Shown piece after piece: positions 52,301 to 60,389 of a DNA stretch of 64,000 nt. The stretch covers positions 1 through 64,000 of the forward strand of contig JBFHGJ010000016.1 in assembly GCA_041583135.1 (NCBI GenBank), given 5' to 3'. The notes under the pieces are model-generated. The model saw only the letters and a list, made by a program, of their open reading frames with translations, was not told the DNA's origin and ran no database searches. The DNA comes from JABSOG01 sp041583135 (GTDB lineage Bacteria; Pseudomonadota; Gammaproteobacteria; Enterobacterales; Alteromonadaceae). The position numbers were made by a program, and so were the translations under genes. Positions within the stretch are counted from its first letter, which is position 1; the number at the start of each line of letters is the position of its first letter.

Positions 52301-55300
52301 GGCCTGTATCGTAGCTGCGATTTGAGGACAATAAGAATAGACTTGGAAAGTCATGGCCGGGGACAACTGACGAGAACGTTAGATGTGAGCCGCACTGTCG
52401 GCTGGTTTACCGATATTTATCCGTTGACCTTACAAATTGAAGACGACTCGATTGCCGGTGTCATTTGTAGTGTAAAAGAACAATACCGCAGTACACCCGA
52501 TGAGGGGATAAGCTTTGGTGTGTTGCAACAATTTAGCGGTGATAACGCATTTGCTAACTTGCCAGAACGGGAGATCATCTTTAACTATTTGGGGCAGTTC
52601 GGCCAGGTGGTTAACCATCAGAACCATTTTGCCCCGCTTGAGCTGCCTAGTGGCCAAGAGGTGAGCGCTTTACGTAAGCCTCAGCATCCGCTGTCCTTTA
52701 CCGGTATTATCAATAAAGACTGCCTGCATTTTGATTTAAGCTATGACAAAAGTCGCTATCGGCCACAGGTGATAGAGAGACTTATGGCGGCGTTTTTGGA
52801 GGCATTGGAGTTGGTTGTCGATCATTGTCTGGCGACGCAACAAGGTCGCTTCACCCCAAGCGACTTCCCGCTGGCAACGATGGACACCACGCAATTAAGG
52901 CAGTGGCATATTGAGCAGCAACAAGGGATTGAAGATGTTTATCCGGCTACAGGGATGCAACAAGGGCTTTTGTTCCATAGTTTATTGCAGCGCGGCCGTT
53001 ATGTTACCCAAACTCGACTGACCTTCGGCCCTTTGCAGGTGCAGACGTTTAAGCAAGCATGGCAGAAAGTGTGCCAACGCCATGTGATCTTCAGAACCGG
53101 GTTTGTTGGTCTTGATAGCCATCAACCTCATCAAGTGGTTTTTCGCAATGTACAATTGCCTTGGCAAGAGTATGATTTATCGGCAATGCCAGCCACAAAC
53201 GTGCAAGCGCGCATTGAGGCCATTGGCCTTGCGGATAAACAACAAGGATTTGAACTGACACAAGCGCCATTGATGCGAATGAGCATATGTCGTTTGCCGG
53301 GGGAGCATTATCAGCTGCTGTGGTCGTATCATCACGCACTTGTCGATGGTTGGAGTGTGCCTTTGATTTTTGCCGAGGTAGCGCAGTGCTATAGTGCCTT
53401 GCAACGGGGCGAAGATGTTCAGTTGAGCAGTGTCTATAGCTACCGCGACTACGTGGCGTGGTTAGGTCAACAAAGTCGCAGCGAAGCGCAATCTTATTGG
53501 CGCGAGCAACTGGCGTCGGTTGAACAGGTCACCCCTGTGCCTTTAGCTGTAAATCGGCAAGTTCACGGTCAAATCATCGACACCTCACAAAGCCATCAGT
53601 TAATACTAGACTGTGCCACCACACAAGCGCTGCAAGAGTTGGCGGCCAAGGCTAAGGTGACCTTTAATGTACTGCTGCAAGCGGCGTGGGGGTTGTTGCT
53701 GGCGAAATACAACGACAATCATATTGTTACCTTTGGCACCACTACGTCGGGACGACCGGCTCAGCTGAACGGTGTTGAACACATGATAGGGCTATTCATC
53801 AATACTCTGCCAAGTGTCATTGCCATTGATAATGACCTGAGTCTGGCGCTGTGGTTGGAGAAAATCCACCGCCAACTGGTCGCAAACGAACTGTACAGTT
53901 ACTTACCTTTAAGCGATATTCAGCGCTTGGGCGACCTTAAAGGCAGTCTGTTCGACAGCTTGTTGATCTTTGAAAACTACCCGGTTGCGATGAATGAAAC
54001 CAGTACCAATCGCGAAGAAGCACTGGCGTTACTCGCTGTTGAGAGTGTTGAGGGGACGAACTATGGCTTGACGTTGATCGCACGAAAAACCGAGCAACTG
54101 GAGATTGTGTTTGAAGTCGCTGAGGGCTTGTTAAGCCGCAGTGCTATTGCACAAGTCAGCAGACACTTACAGCAATTGCTGAGCGCGTTTGCTGCGCAAA
54201 GTCAGCCTTTTGATGTCACCGTTGGGCAATTGCAAATGCTTGGTGAGGGAGAGGTTGAACAGTTACTTGAACAGGAGAACCATACTGAGCACAGCGACAT
54301 GAAGGCTTTACTGGTTCATGAATGCTTTGAACAACAAGTGCACAAAACCCCCAAAGCTTATGCTGTTGTTCTTGATAATCGTGCAATGAGCTATCAAGCG
54401 CTGGATCAGGCGGCGAATCAATTGGCCCATTATCTAAAATCACAAGGGGTTGAGCAAAATACGCTGGTTGGTCTGCTATACCAGCGCGGGCCGATGATGA
54501 TAATTGCTATGTTGGCGATACTTAAAGCAGGTGGCGGCTATGTGCCTTTAGATCCTGCCTACCCAAGCCGCCGACTTCAGCATATTGTCGAAGATAGCGG
54601 TTTGAATTACGTGTTGTGTCAACAGCAAACGGCATCGGTATTGACCTTGGGTAAAAAGGTACAATGCTTGGTTATGGATGAGCCAAACCGACGTGAGGCG
54701 TTATTGCAGATGCCTTGTGTCAAGTTAGCACCTGTGGATATTCAGAGCGTATCGGCTGTGGCCAATGTTATTTACACGTCAGGCTCAACCGGAACCCCCA
54801 AAGGGGTTATGATCACCCACCGGGCACTGGTCAATCATCTGACAGCCATGAATTGTCGCCTTGATGGTCATTTGGCCCGTTGTCGGATGCTGGCAATCAC
54901 CACTATCGCCTTTGATATTGCTGGTTTGGAGCTGTTTGGGCCATTAATGCATGGTGGTACAGTTGTGTTGACACCACAAAATGTGGGTCTTGACCCTCGT
55001 GTGTTGACTCAATGGTTACTCGAACATGACATTGATTGTCTACAGGCAACACCGGCGACTTGGCAACTGCTGGTTGATAGCGGCTGGCGAGGAAAATCTG
55101 ACCTGATTGCCCTGTGCGGAGGAGAGGCGCTAAATCAAACTTTGGCGCTGGCGTTAACTGAACGCAGTCGGGTCCTTTGGCACTGCTATGGTCCAACTGA
55201 GGCAACCATCTGGTCTATGGTCAAAAAGCTCAGTTATGAGCAGATACAAAAACAGGGCGTACTATTGGGTAATGGTCTGGCCAACTACAGCCATTATGTG

Positions 55301-56941
55301 CTTGATGCGAACTTACAATTGGTGCCTTTAGGTGCTGAAGGGGAGTTGTATATCGCTGGCAACAGCTTGGCACTGGGCTATTTAAATCAGCCTGAACTCA
55401 GCGCAGAGCGATTTATTGTCAGCCCATTTGATAAGGCGCAAAAGCTTTATCGTACCGGCGATAAAGTGGTACGGCTTGAGTGTGGCGATGTCGCTTATCT
55501 TGGCCGGACAGACCATCAGATCAAAATTCGTGGTTATCGAATCGAATTGGGTGAAATTGAGTCGCAGTTGATGGGATGTCACAGTGTCGCCAACGCTGTT
55601 GTGCGTCCACGACAAAATGCTCAGGGCGGACATCATTTAGTGGCATTTATTGTGGCTGGCGATCTCGATGAGCAGCAAGATGAGCGTTGGTATTCGCCGT
55701 TAAAAAGACATCTAAGCGAGACATTACCACAATACATGGTGCCTCAGGAGTTTATTCGGTTGAGCGAAATGCCATTGACAGCTAACGGCAAAATCGACGT
55801 GCACAGCCTCATGGACCGACAAGGTGATTTGGGACACAGTCGTTATGTTGCGCCGAGAAGTGCGTTACAACAACAAGTGGCTCAGCTGTGGGCCGAGTTG
55901 TTGGATGTAGCGGAGCACCAGGTGGGGATCACCGACAGTTTCTTTGCGCTGGGTGGTCACTCTTTGCTGATCTTGCCGTTGCTAAGCCGTCTGCAACAAC
56001 AGTGTGGTTTGCGACTGACCATGGCGCAGCTTTATCAAAACCCAACCATTGAACAATTGACCGAGGCTGAGCTTCAAACTGACTCGATTTGTCGAGGGCG
56101 CTCAATCGTACCGCTCAGTAATGGCGAAGCCAACATACAACTGTTTATGTTCCATCCGTTAGGTGGTCGTGTCGATTGCTATGCCGAATTTGCCAAAGCA
56201 CTAGGCGATACTGTCAACGTGTCGGGTGTGCAGGCGCCTTGCTTTCATCATGATGCTTTTCGTTATGACTCGATTGTCGAACTGGCACAATATTACGCTG
56301 ATGCCATTGTCGCAAAACAACCCCATGGGCCCTATCATTTGGGGGGCTGGTCGGCAGGCGGAGTGGTCGCCTGTTATGTAGCCCTTGAGCTGATAGCGCG
56401 AGGAGAGTCGCTCGACTATCTTGCCATATTCGACTCTCCCATGGTGGGACAACCACAGATGGCCCCTGATGAGGCGCTCGCCATTGTCGCTAAGTTCTAT
56501 TTGGGTAAAACGACGCTTGCGCAGATGCCGCTACCCGCTATAACAGACAGCACGGCACAGGCGTTGGTGTCATCTTTCACATGGCTTGCCGAGCAGCTGC
56601 AGCGATTAGATATCGATGGTTTCGACAGCCTGCCACAAAACCTTATGTATATTAAAGCCGGTTTCGACTTTGTTAAAGCCGAGCGTCCAGCGTTGCCGAC
56701 AAACTTAAATGTGCCAGTGCGACTGTTTAGCGCCGCCGAGCGAGAGGACGTCGATGCTCTAAGGCAAAGCTGGCAGCAGGCCAATCGAGGGCCTGTTTAT
56801 CTTGAACGTCTCGATGCCAGTCATGAAACGATGTTTGAACATCCGCAGAGTCTGGCGGCAATGACTGCGATCGTTCGTCAAGACATACAAACTTTGCAAA
56901 CCGTAAATCAACAACATGAGCAAAACCGTGGAAACGATTGA
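43394..56941 (+). CDS. NRPS D: terminal synthetase, two duplicated D-residue modules, Gly and thioesterase
   Basis: This encodes 4515 residues. Order: TubC-like docking 1-60; C1 (HHIACDG, 213); A1 (TSGSTGQPKG, 706); PCP1 (GGDSIL, 1102); E1 (HHLVVDG, 1287); C2 (ATGMQQGLLFHGL, 1630; HHALLDG, 1757); A2 (2253); PCP2 (GGDSIL, 2650); E2 (HHLVVDG, 2844); C3 (ATGMQQGLLFHSL, 3185; HHALVDG, 3314); A3 (3796); PCP3 (GGHSLL, 4186); thioesterase 4245-4515 with GWSAGG (Ser about 4320), Asp in AIFDSP (about 4347) and His in ASHETMF (about 4477). Codes: A1 and A2 both DLKNLGMDIK (unassigned, identical to NRPS A module 2); A3 DILQLGCIWK, Gly (9 of 10 with DILQLGLIWK). Both DLKN modules carry E domains and are followed by DCL-type C domains, so two adjacent D residues are expected before Gly. 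A single terminal TE should release the peptide by cyclisation or hydrolysis. Confidence 0.94.
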   Translation: MVIKQLLKQLYRQHIVLTLNNGKLKIQCPEGAMNSETLAKIKQHKDQIMVYLDSQKNEAKTLLGVADIVKQTPSNQPVAASFAQQRLWFIDQLQGSSSEYNMASALHIEGAFDAVIAEMAITEIIARHQVLRTHFVMVDEQVCQALMPSWQFRLNQVDLRTIEPAQQRNKVEELIRQDSLNSFDLSKDLMVRASYLILADTDRQHKGVLLFNIHHIACDGWSMGVLLKEFVTLYQAFAEKKASPLTPLALQYSDYALWQRQWLSDEVLQQQLAYWRTQLADVPSVHGLLLDEPRPAERNPIGGRVIARLGNAHAQKLKALAQRRNMTLFMLLHGALALVLSRHSQSHDIVVGTSVANRTQLSVEPLIGFFVNTLVLRVSTDQLSLAEYFTHVRDVHLAAQSHQDVPFEQLVEHCQVARSTAHSPLFQIMFGMNTNQSSDLTIADIVFKPLHSDEVLTKFDLDIDAGLTPDGIEFAWTYDCAIFNRESIETLSAHLNCLLQSIAVLDINAFEKYDQTCLSMLSHGEQLYLTETLNQTQMHWPQERLVHQLFEAQVARHGNNIALVQHHPQQGVVRLSYQTLNQKANRLAHKLIEDGVAQGALVGIWLERSVESVVAMLAILKAGGAYVPLDTEHPWGRIEFLIKDTGLKHLVVASRNEPLAALENEVTLYPLTEPAFKAHISGYRADNPEISVINAAQAPVYAIYTSGSTGQPKGAMLSHDNLANLLYWYIEQYRFSCDSATLIVSAMAFDLTQKNIFAPLCVGGKVCLYGGNHLDGTDVRALICAEQISHLNCAPSAIYLISDHGKVWPELSWILLGGEPIDGAFVQRWHDTRGQKPSLVNMYGPTECTDIACHFTLNEAYWARYHKVAIGSANANVKLLVLDSMQRLAPIGAIGELYIAGKGVGLGYINNEALNRQKFVTVTLENGSAMRCYRTGDLVRYVPWQQSHVLEFIARIDDQVKVRGYRIELGEIQSLLSAHPQVASSFVMVQQDEGQAKRLVAYVVAMTKGDNETLFAVLKSYLQANLPQYMVPAVFMAVDTLPLNANGKVDKKALPQPQPQDVQGQYVAPQTPKETLLVKIWASALKLDESTLSTEANFFALGGDSILSVQVASKAARAGLYFSIKDLFDAQTIRQLAALAKQGAGVIAEQAPVTGSLTLLPIQRQFFTDETELHHYNQAVMLTTAPGFDAKALRAIVAKLLAHHDALRLCFSAIDGQWQAEHLPLGDALVRAAVQWQQLDNLDPQNLLDSANQAQRSLSPQKGQLLKAIGYSDTQADQPGRLLLVIHHLVVDGISWRILLEDCETLYGQWLAQQPLQLPDKSSSLQQWGAFLHEFSQTDAVAEQCRYWQDSLAVEVPLLRESAQAVSDSDGAVGVLAQQASFELEAKQTELLLGRCNSAYRTTINELLLAGLLLAMHRRVGVVAMRIDLEGHGREALSEQLDLGRTVGWFSSIYPLTLTIESADIDDLIVAVKEQYRQVPDNGIGYGLLKFLAEEPQLQQQPSSELVFNYLGQFDQLCEQDNFFKPAQEPSGDSKSRGRKPLNPLSLNGFVAQQRLGFVLGFNGNVYDVDVMQALMDEYANALGDIIEHCCQCRFGRFSLSDFPLAEASDEQLKQWLGSQGPQIADLYPATGMQQGLLFHGLIEQGGYVNQTLITFEDLNVAAFKQAWQQVIARHVIFRTAFVGLDSGNAHQLVYSDVLLNWQHVDLSELSAKRRDERIAEIRSTDKRQSFELTDAPLMRMQLLHIGDGVDQLLWSHHHALLDGWCLPMVLQEVFACYQSICRGDQVSAEATLKPVYSYRDYVRWLAQQPKQQAREFWREKLADVEQVTALPLARIAPSPDQLASGDIQLAAMHHQKITLAHSQALKLQRLAQHSKTTVNVVIQAAWALLLAHYSGDKQVVFGSTTAGRPAQLAGVEKMLGLFINTLPLVIDIDMTQDLLSYLERLHTSMAEREQYNYLPLSEIQRLSGLKQPLFDTLMVFQNYPVDKDIEASGGEDGLIIRSVESFEQTNFAITFTAHMSEQLNIVLECKQQMFTQQAVAQIATGFRLLLEHMAEIIEPQRVALRSISIHSPAQQHYLLDELNDNGRAYEQTLLVHQLFEQQAAVTPNNVAVVYAPSGRPIVRLDYETLNARANRLARLLRNEGVKQGAFVGVCLARSADLVVSVLATLKAGGAYVPLDPSYPDARLQYMLDDSGLCYLLTNASSSDVFRQKGIAVFALDEPQFNARLAGLPAYNPDWDCGDSDGLAYMIYTSGSTGQPKGAMVTHRNVTNLLYWYKKQYAFDGTSGTLILSSMAFDLTQKNLFTPLICGAKVCLLPGEHLDRDLAIELIEQFDLSHLNCAPSAIYAVTDKGEYWPPLKYILLGGEPIEPAWVQRWVEYDGAKPALVNMYGPTECTDIACHFSLNEKWWQQHGLVPIGAANDNVQLYLLNDHQTLVPVGAIGELYIGGRGVGKGYFNKPELTDEKFVHLPHLGQHGQRLYRTGDLARYIESDNGQVVLEFVGRIDSQVKIRGFRVELGEIEHQLARHPDVDSCVIQIDDALGQKRLVAFVVGSSETKRLPQEQFELQLKQHLQKRLPEHMVPQHVVLMDTFPLTPNGKVDKKALVAPKAVMLATYQAPQNDDERLLCQIWAELLNIEPHRLSVNSNFFELGGDSILTIQVTSRAAKKGLYFGINDLFDAPTIKGLAQRLSHRNQVQSEQGLQSGYMPLLPIQRRFFSDLTDWHHFNQSLVLRVPNDFSNQALVSIISALVEHHDALRLRFDPVGPANKKWQSYFQVLDEHSIGRLVEAPEQVFSNISAWQRYADMQQASLDPSNGVLLKAVYGRFVPGVLPEGAQGCLLLIFHHLVVDGVSWRVLLEDIEQLYTHLIADEPLALAAKTSAYKQWATFLVDYAENDALNKQKLVWLERFKPESPRLEALPGNQPIDNHFSGGANASITLDKARTQALLGPCNGVYRTRINELLLAGLLLGLYRSCDLRTIRIDLESHGRGQLTRTLDVSRTVGWFTDIYPLTLQIEDDSIAGVICSVKEQYRSTPDEGISFGVLQQFSGDNAFANLPEREIIFNYLGQFGQVVNHQNHFAPLELPSGQEVSALRKPQHPLSFTGIINKDCLHFDLSYDKSRYRPQVIERLMAAFLEALELVVDHCLATQQGRFTPSDFPLATMDTTQLRQWHIEQQQGIEDVYPATGMQQGLLFHSLLQRGRYVTQTRLTFGPLQVQTFKQAWQKVCQRHVIFRTGFVGLDSHQPHQVVFRNVQLPWQEYDLSAMPATNVQARIEAIGLADKQQGFELTQAPLMRMSICRLPGEHYQLLWSYHHALVDGWSVPLIFAEVAQCYSALQRGEDVQLSSVYSYRDYVAWLGQQSRSEAQSYWREQLASVEQVTPVPLAVNRQVHGQIIDTSQSHQLILDCATTQALQELAAKAKVTFNVLLQAAWGLLLAKYNDNHIVTFGTTTSGRPAQLNGVEHMIGLFINTLPSVIAIDNDLSLALWLEKIHRQLVANELYSYLPLSDIQRLGDLKGSLFDSLLIFENYPVAMNETSTNREEALALLAVESVEGTNYGLTLIARKTEQLEIVFEVAEGLLSRSAIAQVSRHLQQLLSAFAAQSQPFDVTVGQLQMLGEGEVEQLLEQENHTEHSDMKALLVHECFEQQVHKTPKAYAVVLDNRAMSYQALDQAANQLAHYLKSQGVEQNTLVGLLYQRGPMMIIAMLAILKAGGGYVPLDPAYPSRRLQHIVEDSGLNYVLCQQQTASVLTLGKKVQCLVMDEPNRREALLQMPCVKLAPVDIQSVSAVANVIYTSGSTGTPKGVMITHRALVNHLTAMNCRLDGHLARCRMLAITTIAFDIAGLELFGPLMHGGTVVLTPQNVGLDPRVLTQWLLEHDIDCLQATPATWQLLVDSGWRGKSDLIALCGGEALNQTLALALTERSRVLWHCYGPTEATIWSMVKKLSYEQIQKQGVLLGNGLANYSHYVLDANLQLVPLGAEGELYIAGNSLALGYLNQPELSAERFIVSPFDKAQKLYRTGDKVVRLECGDVAYLGRTDHQIKIRGYRIELGEIESQLMGCHSVANAVVRPRQNAQGGHHLVAFIVAGDLDEQQDERWYSPLKRHLSETLPQYMVPQEFIRLSEMPLTANGKIDVHSLMDRQGDLGHSRYVAPRSALQQQVAQLWAELLDVAEHQVGITDSFFALGGHSLLILPLLSRLQQQCGLRLTMAQLYQNPTIEQLTEAELQTDSICRGRSIVPLSNGEANIQLFMFHPLGGRVDCYAEFAKALGDTVNVSGVQAPCFHHDAFRYDSIVELAQYYADAIVAKQPHGPYHLGGWSAGGVVACYVALELIARGESLDYLAIFDSPMVGQPQMAPDEALAIVAKFYLGKTTLAQMPLPAITDSTAQALVSSFTWLAEQLQRLDIDGFDSLPQNLMYIKAGFDFVKAERPALPTNLNVPVRLFSAAEREDVDALRQSWQQANRGPVYLERLDASHETMFEHPQSLAAMTAIVRQDIQTLQTVNQQHEQNRGND

Positions 56942-59900
56942 ACAAAACAACAATACGCCGATGACCTTTGCGTTGAGCTTGGCACAAATGGATATCTATC
57001 TCGACCAAAGCCGTTACCCCAATAGCCCGATGTACAATGTCGGCGGCTATATTCGTATCGGTCAGGTAGACTTGGCCCGTTTAAGACAGGCCCATATACG
57101 CTTAGTACAGAGCCATGACGTATTTGCCCTGCGCATTCGCTCATCGGCCGATGGCGTACAACAATACCTTGCACAGACTTGGGATGTTCTATTGCCTTTG
57201 GTTGACCTGAGCGATAGCCAGATGCCGCAACAAAGCGCTCGACAATGGCTGGCGCAGTGGTTTGAGTCTTCGATGACTATCGAAGACAGCCAATTGTACA
57301 AAGCCGCCGTGATAAAACTGGACGATGATAACTATTGGTATGCCGGCTTTGCCCACCATTTGATCATGGATGGTTGGGGGTTTGCAAATTGGGCTCGTTG
57401 GTTGGGGCGATATTACAACGAATTTCAAAGCCAACAGGCATCTTCACCCAGTTGGCAAGATATCGTGCAGCAAGATGAACAATATTTGCTTAGCGATAAG
57501 TATGTCCGCGCTAAAGAATATTGGCGTGATCAGCTTGGCTTAAACGCCGCTGCTATTGTTACTGAGCAATATGCAATGCCGCTTGATGGGCCACAAAGCG
57601 CTCGGCATTGCATTGCCTTAAGTGAAGCGCAATATCATAAAATCAAAGCATTCGCCGATGGCCAGCAGGTAGGACTCGCTCAGGTATTTCTCGGCTTATG
57701 TGCCAGCTACTTTTGTTCTGCCTACCAGCTTGAACAGCTGGTGTTTGGTGTCTCAAGCCACAATCGCTGCGGGTTTCGACAAAAACAGATGCCGGGGGTG
57801 TTTACCACCATCAGCCCGTTACGAATTGCTCCTGCTAAAGGGCTGAATTTTATTGAACTGCTCTGTCAGATCCAAACCACGCAAAAGCGAAACTTTCGCC
57901 ATCAGAGATATCCACTTGGGCATCTTATTCAGGACAGTAAACGCGCAGGCCACAATCTGTCAGAGTTTGATTTCAGTTTTAACTATCTCAAGTTAGACAG
58001 TCAGCTGAGCTTTGAGACCGGCACGGCCGATTTGGTGTATTTAAGTAACCATCATCAAAAAACGCCGCTGACTTTGACCGTGTGGGAGTATGGTGCACAA
58101 GATGCCGCTCATCATTGCGAATTACAACTTGACTTTAACTTGCGTTATTTTCATCCCCAAGAGGCCAATTTGTTGGGGGAGCGATTACTACATCACCTTT
58201 TTGAGCTGATAGGCAGTGCCCATCGTCCCATTGAGCAGGTCAGTATATTGCCGCCACAAGAAGTGTCACTGTTGGTCAATGAACTCAATAACACTCAAGC
58301 TCAATACCCCAGTGAATATTTGATACCACAACTGTTCGAAGCTCAGGCACGCACCAAAGGAGATGCAGTTGCAGTTGTTGGTAAAGGTAGTGATGGCATG
58401 ATGCGTTCAATTAGCTACCGGCAATTGAACTGTCGTAGCAATCAACTGGCACACTACCTGCGTGAACAGCGTTTGGCGGTGGGTGATAAAGTTGGGGTAT
58501 GTATGTCGCGATCACCTGAGCTTATCGTCGCGATAATGGCCATACTCAAAGCTGGCGGGGTGTTTGTGCCTTTAGATGCCAACTATCCAGAAGCCAGATT
58601 GGGCTATATGATTAAAGATAGCGCTATTGGCCATCTGATCACCGAACAGGCCCTGAGTTTAAGGCTGCAATCGGTATTTAGCGCTCATCTGGTCATACTT
58701 GATAGCGAAACCACTGCACATCAGCTCGCGCTTTACGCCGAGCAAAACCCAGAATTTGCCAGCCCACAAGCGTCTGTTAGTCCAGCATATGTCATTTATA
58801 CCTCGGGTTCGACCGGCGAACCCAAAGGGGTGGAGTGTACCCATAATGGTGTCGTTAATTGTATGAGTCATATTCAACAGCTAGCACCGCTGAACAGCCC
58901 GGTGCCAAGCCTGTTATGGAGTAGCGTCAGCTTTGATGTTTCAGTATTGGAGATTATGTCGGCGTTGTTGTATGGGCACGCATTGCATGTGACCTGCGAG
59001 CAAACCAGAATGCCCTCAGAGGTATTGTTTGACTATATGACTCAGGCGGACATTGAATGCGCGTTTGTGCCGCCGTTTATGGTCAAAGACTTCGTCATTT
59101 GGCTCAGACAGCAGACGAAAAGACCACCGCTAAAGCGCTTGGTTGTTGGGGTTGAGTCTTTGCTGTTGCAAGATTTACATGAGATCTCACAACTGCTGCC
59201 TGATGTGGTGGTTTTAAATGGATATGGACCTTCGGAGGCAACTATTTGCAGTAGTTTTTACCGTATCGATAAACGCAGTAAAACCCCTCAGGAGTATGCA
59301 CCGATTGGCCGACCGATAAGCAACACGCAGCTTTTAGTGCTGGATAAAAACCGCAAGTTAGTGCCTTTGGGATGCCGCGGCGAATTGTATATTGGCGGCG
59401 ACTGTTTGGCACTGGGTTATTTCAATAACGCTGAGCAAACCCAAGCGAGATTTGTCGCCAATCCCTATAGCGACGCTGTTGATTCAAGGTTATATCGTAC
59501 CGGTGATGTGGTGCGTTATTTGCCGGTGTTTGATGGGTTTGACAGTGTCGATGGTGGCAATAATCTGACTTTTTTGGGGCGGAGCGATGACCAGATCAAG
59601 CTCCACGGATTGCGGATTGAGCCAGCTGAGATCAGCGCCAAACTACAAAATCATGAATGGGTAAAAGATGCGCTGGTGATTTTGCAGACAGATAGGCAAA
59701 GCAAGCGTTACCTTGTCGCGTATGTGATTACTACCGCGCAAGCGCCAGCAATCGAGCATTCGGCGTTGGCTGAGCAATTACGGTTTTTCCTACGTCGAAA
59801 TTTACCTGAGCATATGGTTCCAGCGTCATTGGTGGTGGTCGATAGCTGGCCTTTAACCAAAAATGGTAAGGTTGATAAGCAGGCGCTGCCGCAAGGCTTG

Positions 59901-60209
59901 GTCAGTAGCGGTGAGACCGCCCATGTTACCGCTGAGACTGAGATGGAAAAACTGTTGGTTGAATTGACGGCGCCTATGCTGGAGTTACCACCACAACACA
60001 TAAGTGTTGTTGCAAGTTTTTTTGAACTCGGCGGGAACTCACTGGTGTTGACGCGGCTGATCTTCATGGTTAACCAGCGGTTAAACCTTAACCTGGAACT
60101 GTCGAACTTATACGGCGCCAACAATATACGCACGATGGCAACAGTGGTTGATGAGCTGCTGGCGACGACCAAACAAAACAGTCAAAACCAAAAGACGATG
60201 ATCATTTAG
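56916..60209 (+). CDS. NRPS E: stand-alone C-A-PCP module, probable initiation module
   Basis: This encodes 1097 residues. Unlike NRPSs A-D it has no TubC docking domain; the C domain starts at about residue 15 (ALSLAQMDIYLDQ; HHLIMDG at 147). A domain about 450-960 (TSGSTGEPKG, 629), PCP at about 1038 (GGNSLV), then a short tail ending TMII. The A domain is divergent: GPSE in place of GPTE, VGVESL in place of the usual GGEAL, and code DVLAVGGICK, which I cannot assign. The gene overlaps the thioesterase end of NRPS D by 26 bases, so it is translationally coupled, and no clear ribosome site is visible; the start at 56961 is an alternative. Because it lacks an N-terminal docking domain, it may act first, perhaps with a fatty-acyl starter condensation (inference). 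A role as an in-trans module is the alternative. Confidence 0.88.
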   Translation: MSKTVETIEQNNNTPMTFALSLAQMDIYLDQSRYPNSPMYNVGGYIRIGQVDLARLRQAHIRLVQSHDVFALRIRSSADGVQQYLAQTWDVLLPLVDLSDSQMPQQSARQWLAQWFESSMTIEDSQLYKAAVIKLDDDNYWYAGFAHHLIMDGWGFANWARWLGRYYNEFQSQQASSPSWQDIVQQDEQYLLSDKYVRAKEYWRDQLGLNAAAIVTEQYAMPLDGPQSARHCIALSEAQYHKIKAFADGQQVGLAQVFLGLCASYFCSAYQLEQLVFGVSSHNRCGFRQKQMPGVFTTISPLRIAPAKGLNFIELLCQIQTTQKRNFRHQRYPLGHLIQDSKRAGHNLSEFDFSFNYLKLDSQLSFETGTADLVYLSNHHQKTPLTLTVWEYGAQDAAHHCELQLDFNLRYFHPQEANLLGERLLHHLFELIGSAHRPIEQVSILPPQEVSLLVNELNNTQAQYPSEYLIPQLFEAQARTKGDAVAVVGKGSDGMMRSISYRQLNCRSNQLAHYLREQRLAVGDKVGVCMSRSPELIVAIMAILKAGGVFVPLDANYPEARLGYMIKDSAIGHLITEQALSLRLQSVFSAHLVILDSETTAHQLALYAEQNPEFASPQASVSPAYVIYTSGSTGEPKGVECTHNGVVNCMSHIQQLAPLNSPVPSLLWSSVSFDVSVLEIMSALLYGHALHVTCEQTRMPSEVLFDYMTQADIECAFVPPFMVKDFVIWLRQQTKRPPLKRLVVGVESLLLQDLHEISQLLPDVVVLNGYGPSEATICSSFYRIDKRSKTPQEYAPIGRPISNTQLLVLDKNRKLVPLGCRGELYIGGDCLALGYFNNAEQTQARFVANPYSDAVDSRLYRTGDVVRYLPVFDGFDSVDGGNNLTFLGRSDDQIKLHGLRIEPAEISAKLQNHEWVKDALVILQTDRQSKRYLVAYVITTAQAPAIEHSALAEQLRFFLRRNLPEHMVPASLVVVDSWPLTKNGKVDKQALPQGLVSSGETAHVTAETEMEKLLVELTAPMLELPPQHISVVASFFELGGNSLVLTRLIFMVNQRLNLNLELSNLYGANNIRTMATVVDELLATTKQNSQNQKTMII

Positions 60210-60241
60210 GTCATTAAAAGAAGCGGGTCGGCTTAGACCTG

Positions 60242-60370
60242 ATGGCATTGAATTGTGGACTTTCTATTGCTATGTACCCGCCAGCTGGGCATAATGAATT
60301 AACTAAATTATTAAATAATATCATTGACTTATTACCAGACAGAAAACGCGATACCACAGAACAACATTAA
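60242..60370 (+). CDS. Possible 42-codon small ORF upstream of the exporter
   Basis: ATG at 60242 to TAA at 60368 would encode 42 residues starting MALNCGLSIAMYPPAG and ending DRKRDTTEQH. It fills most of the gap between NRPS E and the ABC ATPase. There is no clear ribosome site and I do not recognise a family. It does not look like an MbtH protein. It may be chance. Confidence 0.2.
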   Translation: MALNCGLSIAMYPPAGHNELTKLLNNIIDLLPDRKRDTTEQH

Positions 60371-60377
60371 TATTAGC

Positions 60378-60382
60378 GAAGG
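60378..60382 (+). promoter_or_regulatory. Ribosome binding site fixing the ABC ATPase start
   Basis: GAAGG lies 7 bases before the ATG at 60390. It supports this start over the in-frame ATG at 60324, which lies in non-homologous sequence. Confidence 0.6.
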
Positions 60383-60389
60383 CAAATAC

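Noticed and set aside
9364..60209. Many long open frames antisense to, or in other frames of, the NRPS genes
   Set aside because: They lack ribosome sites and family features and track the codon bias of the real genes; treated as chance.
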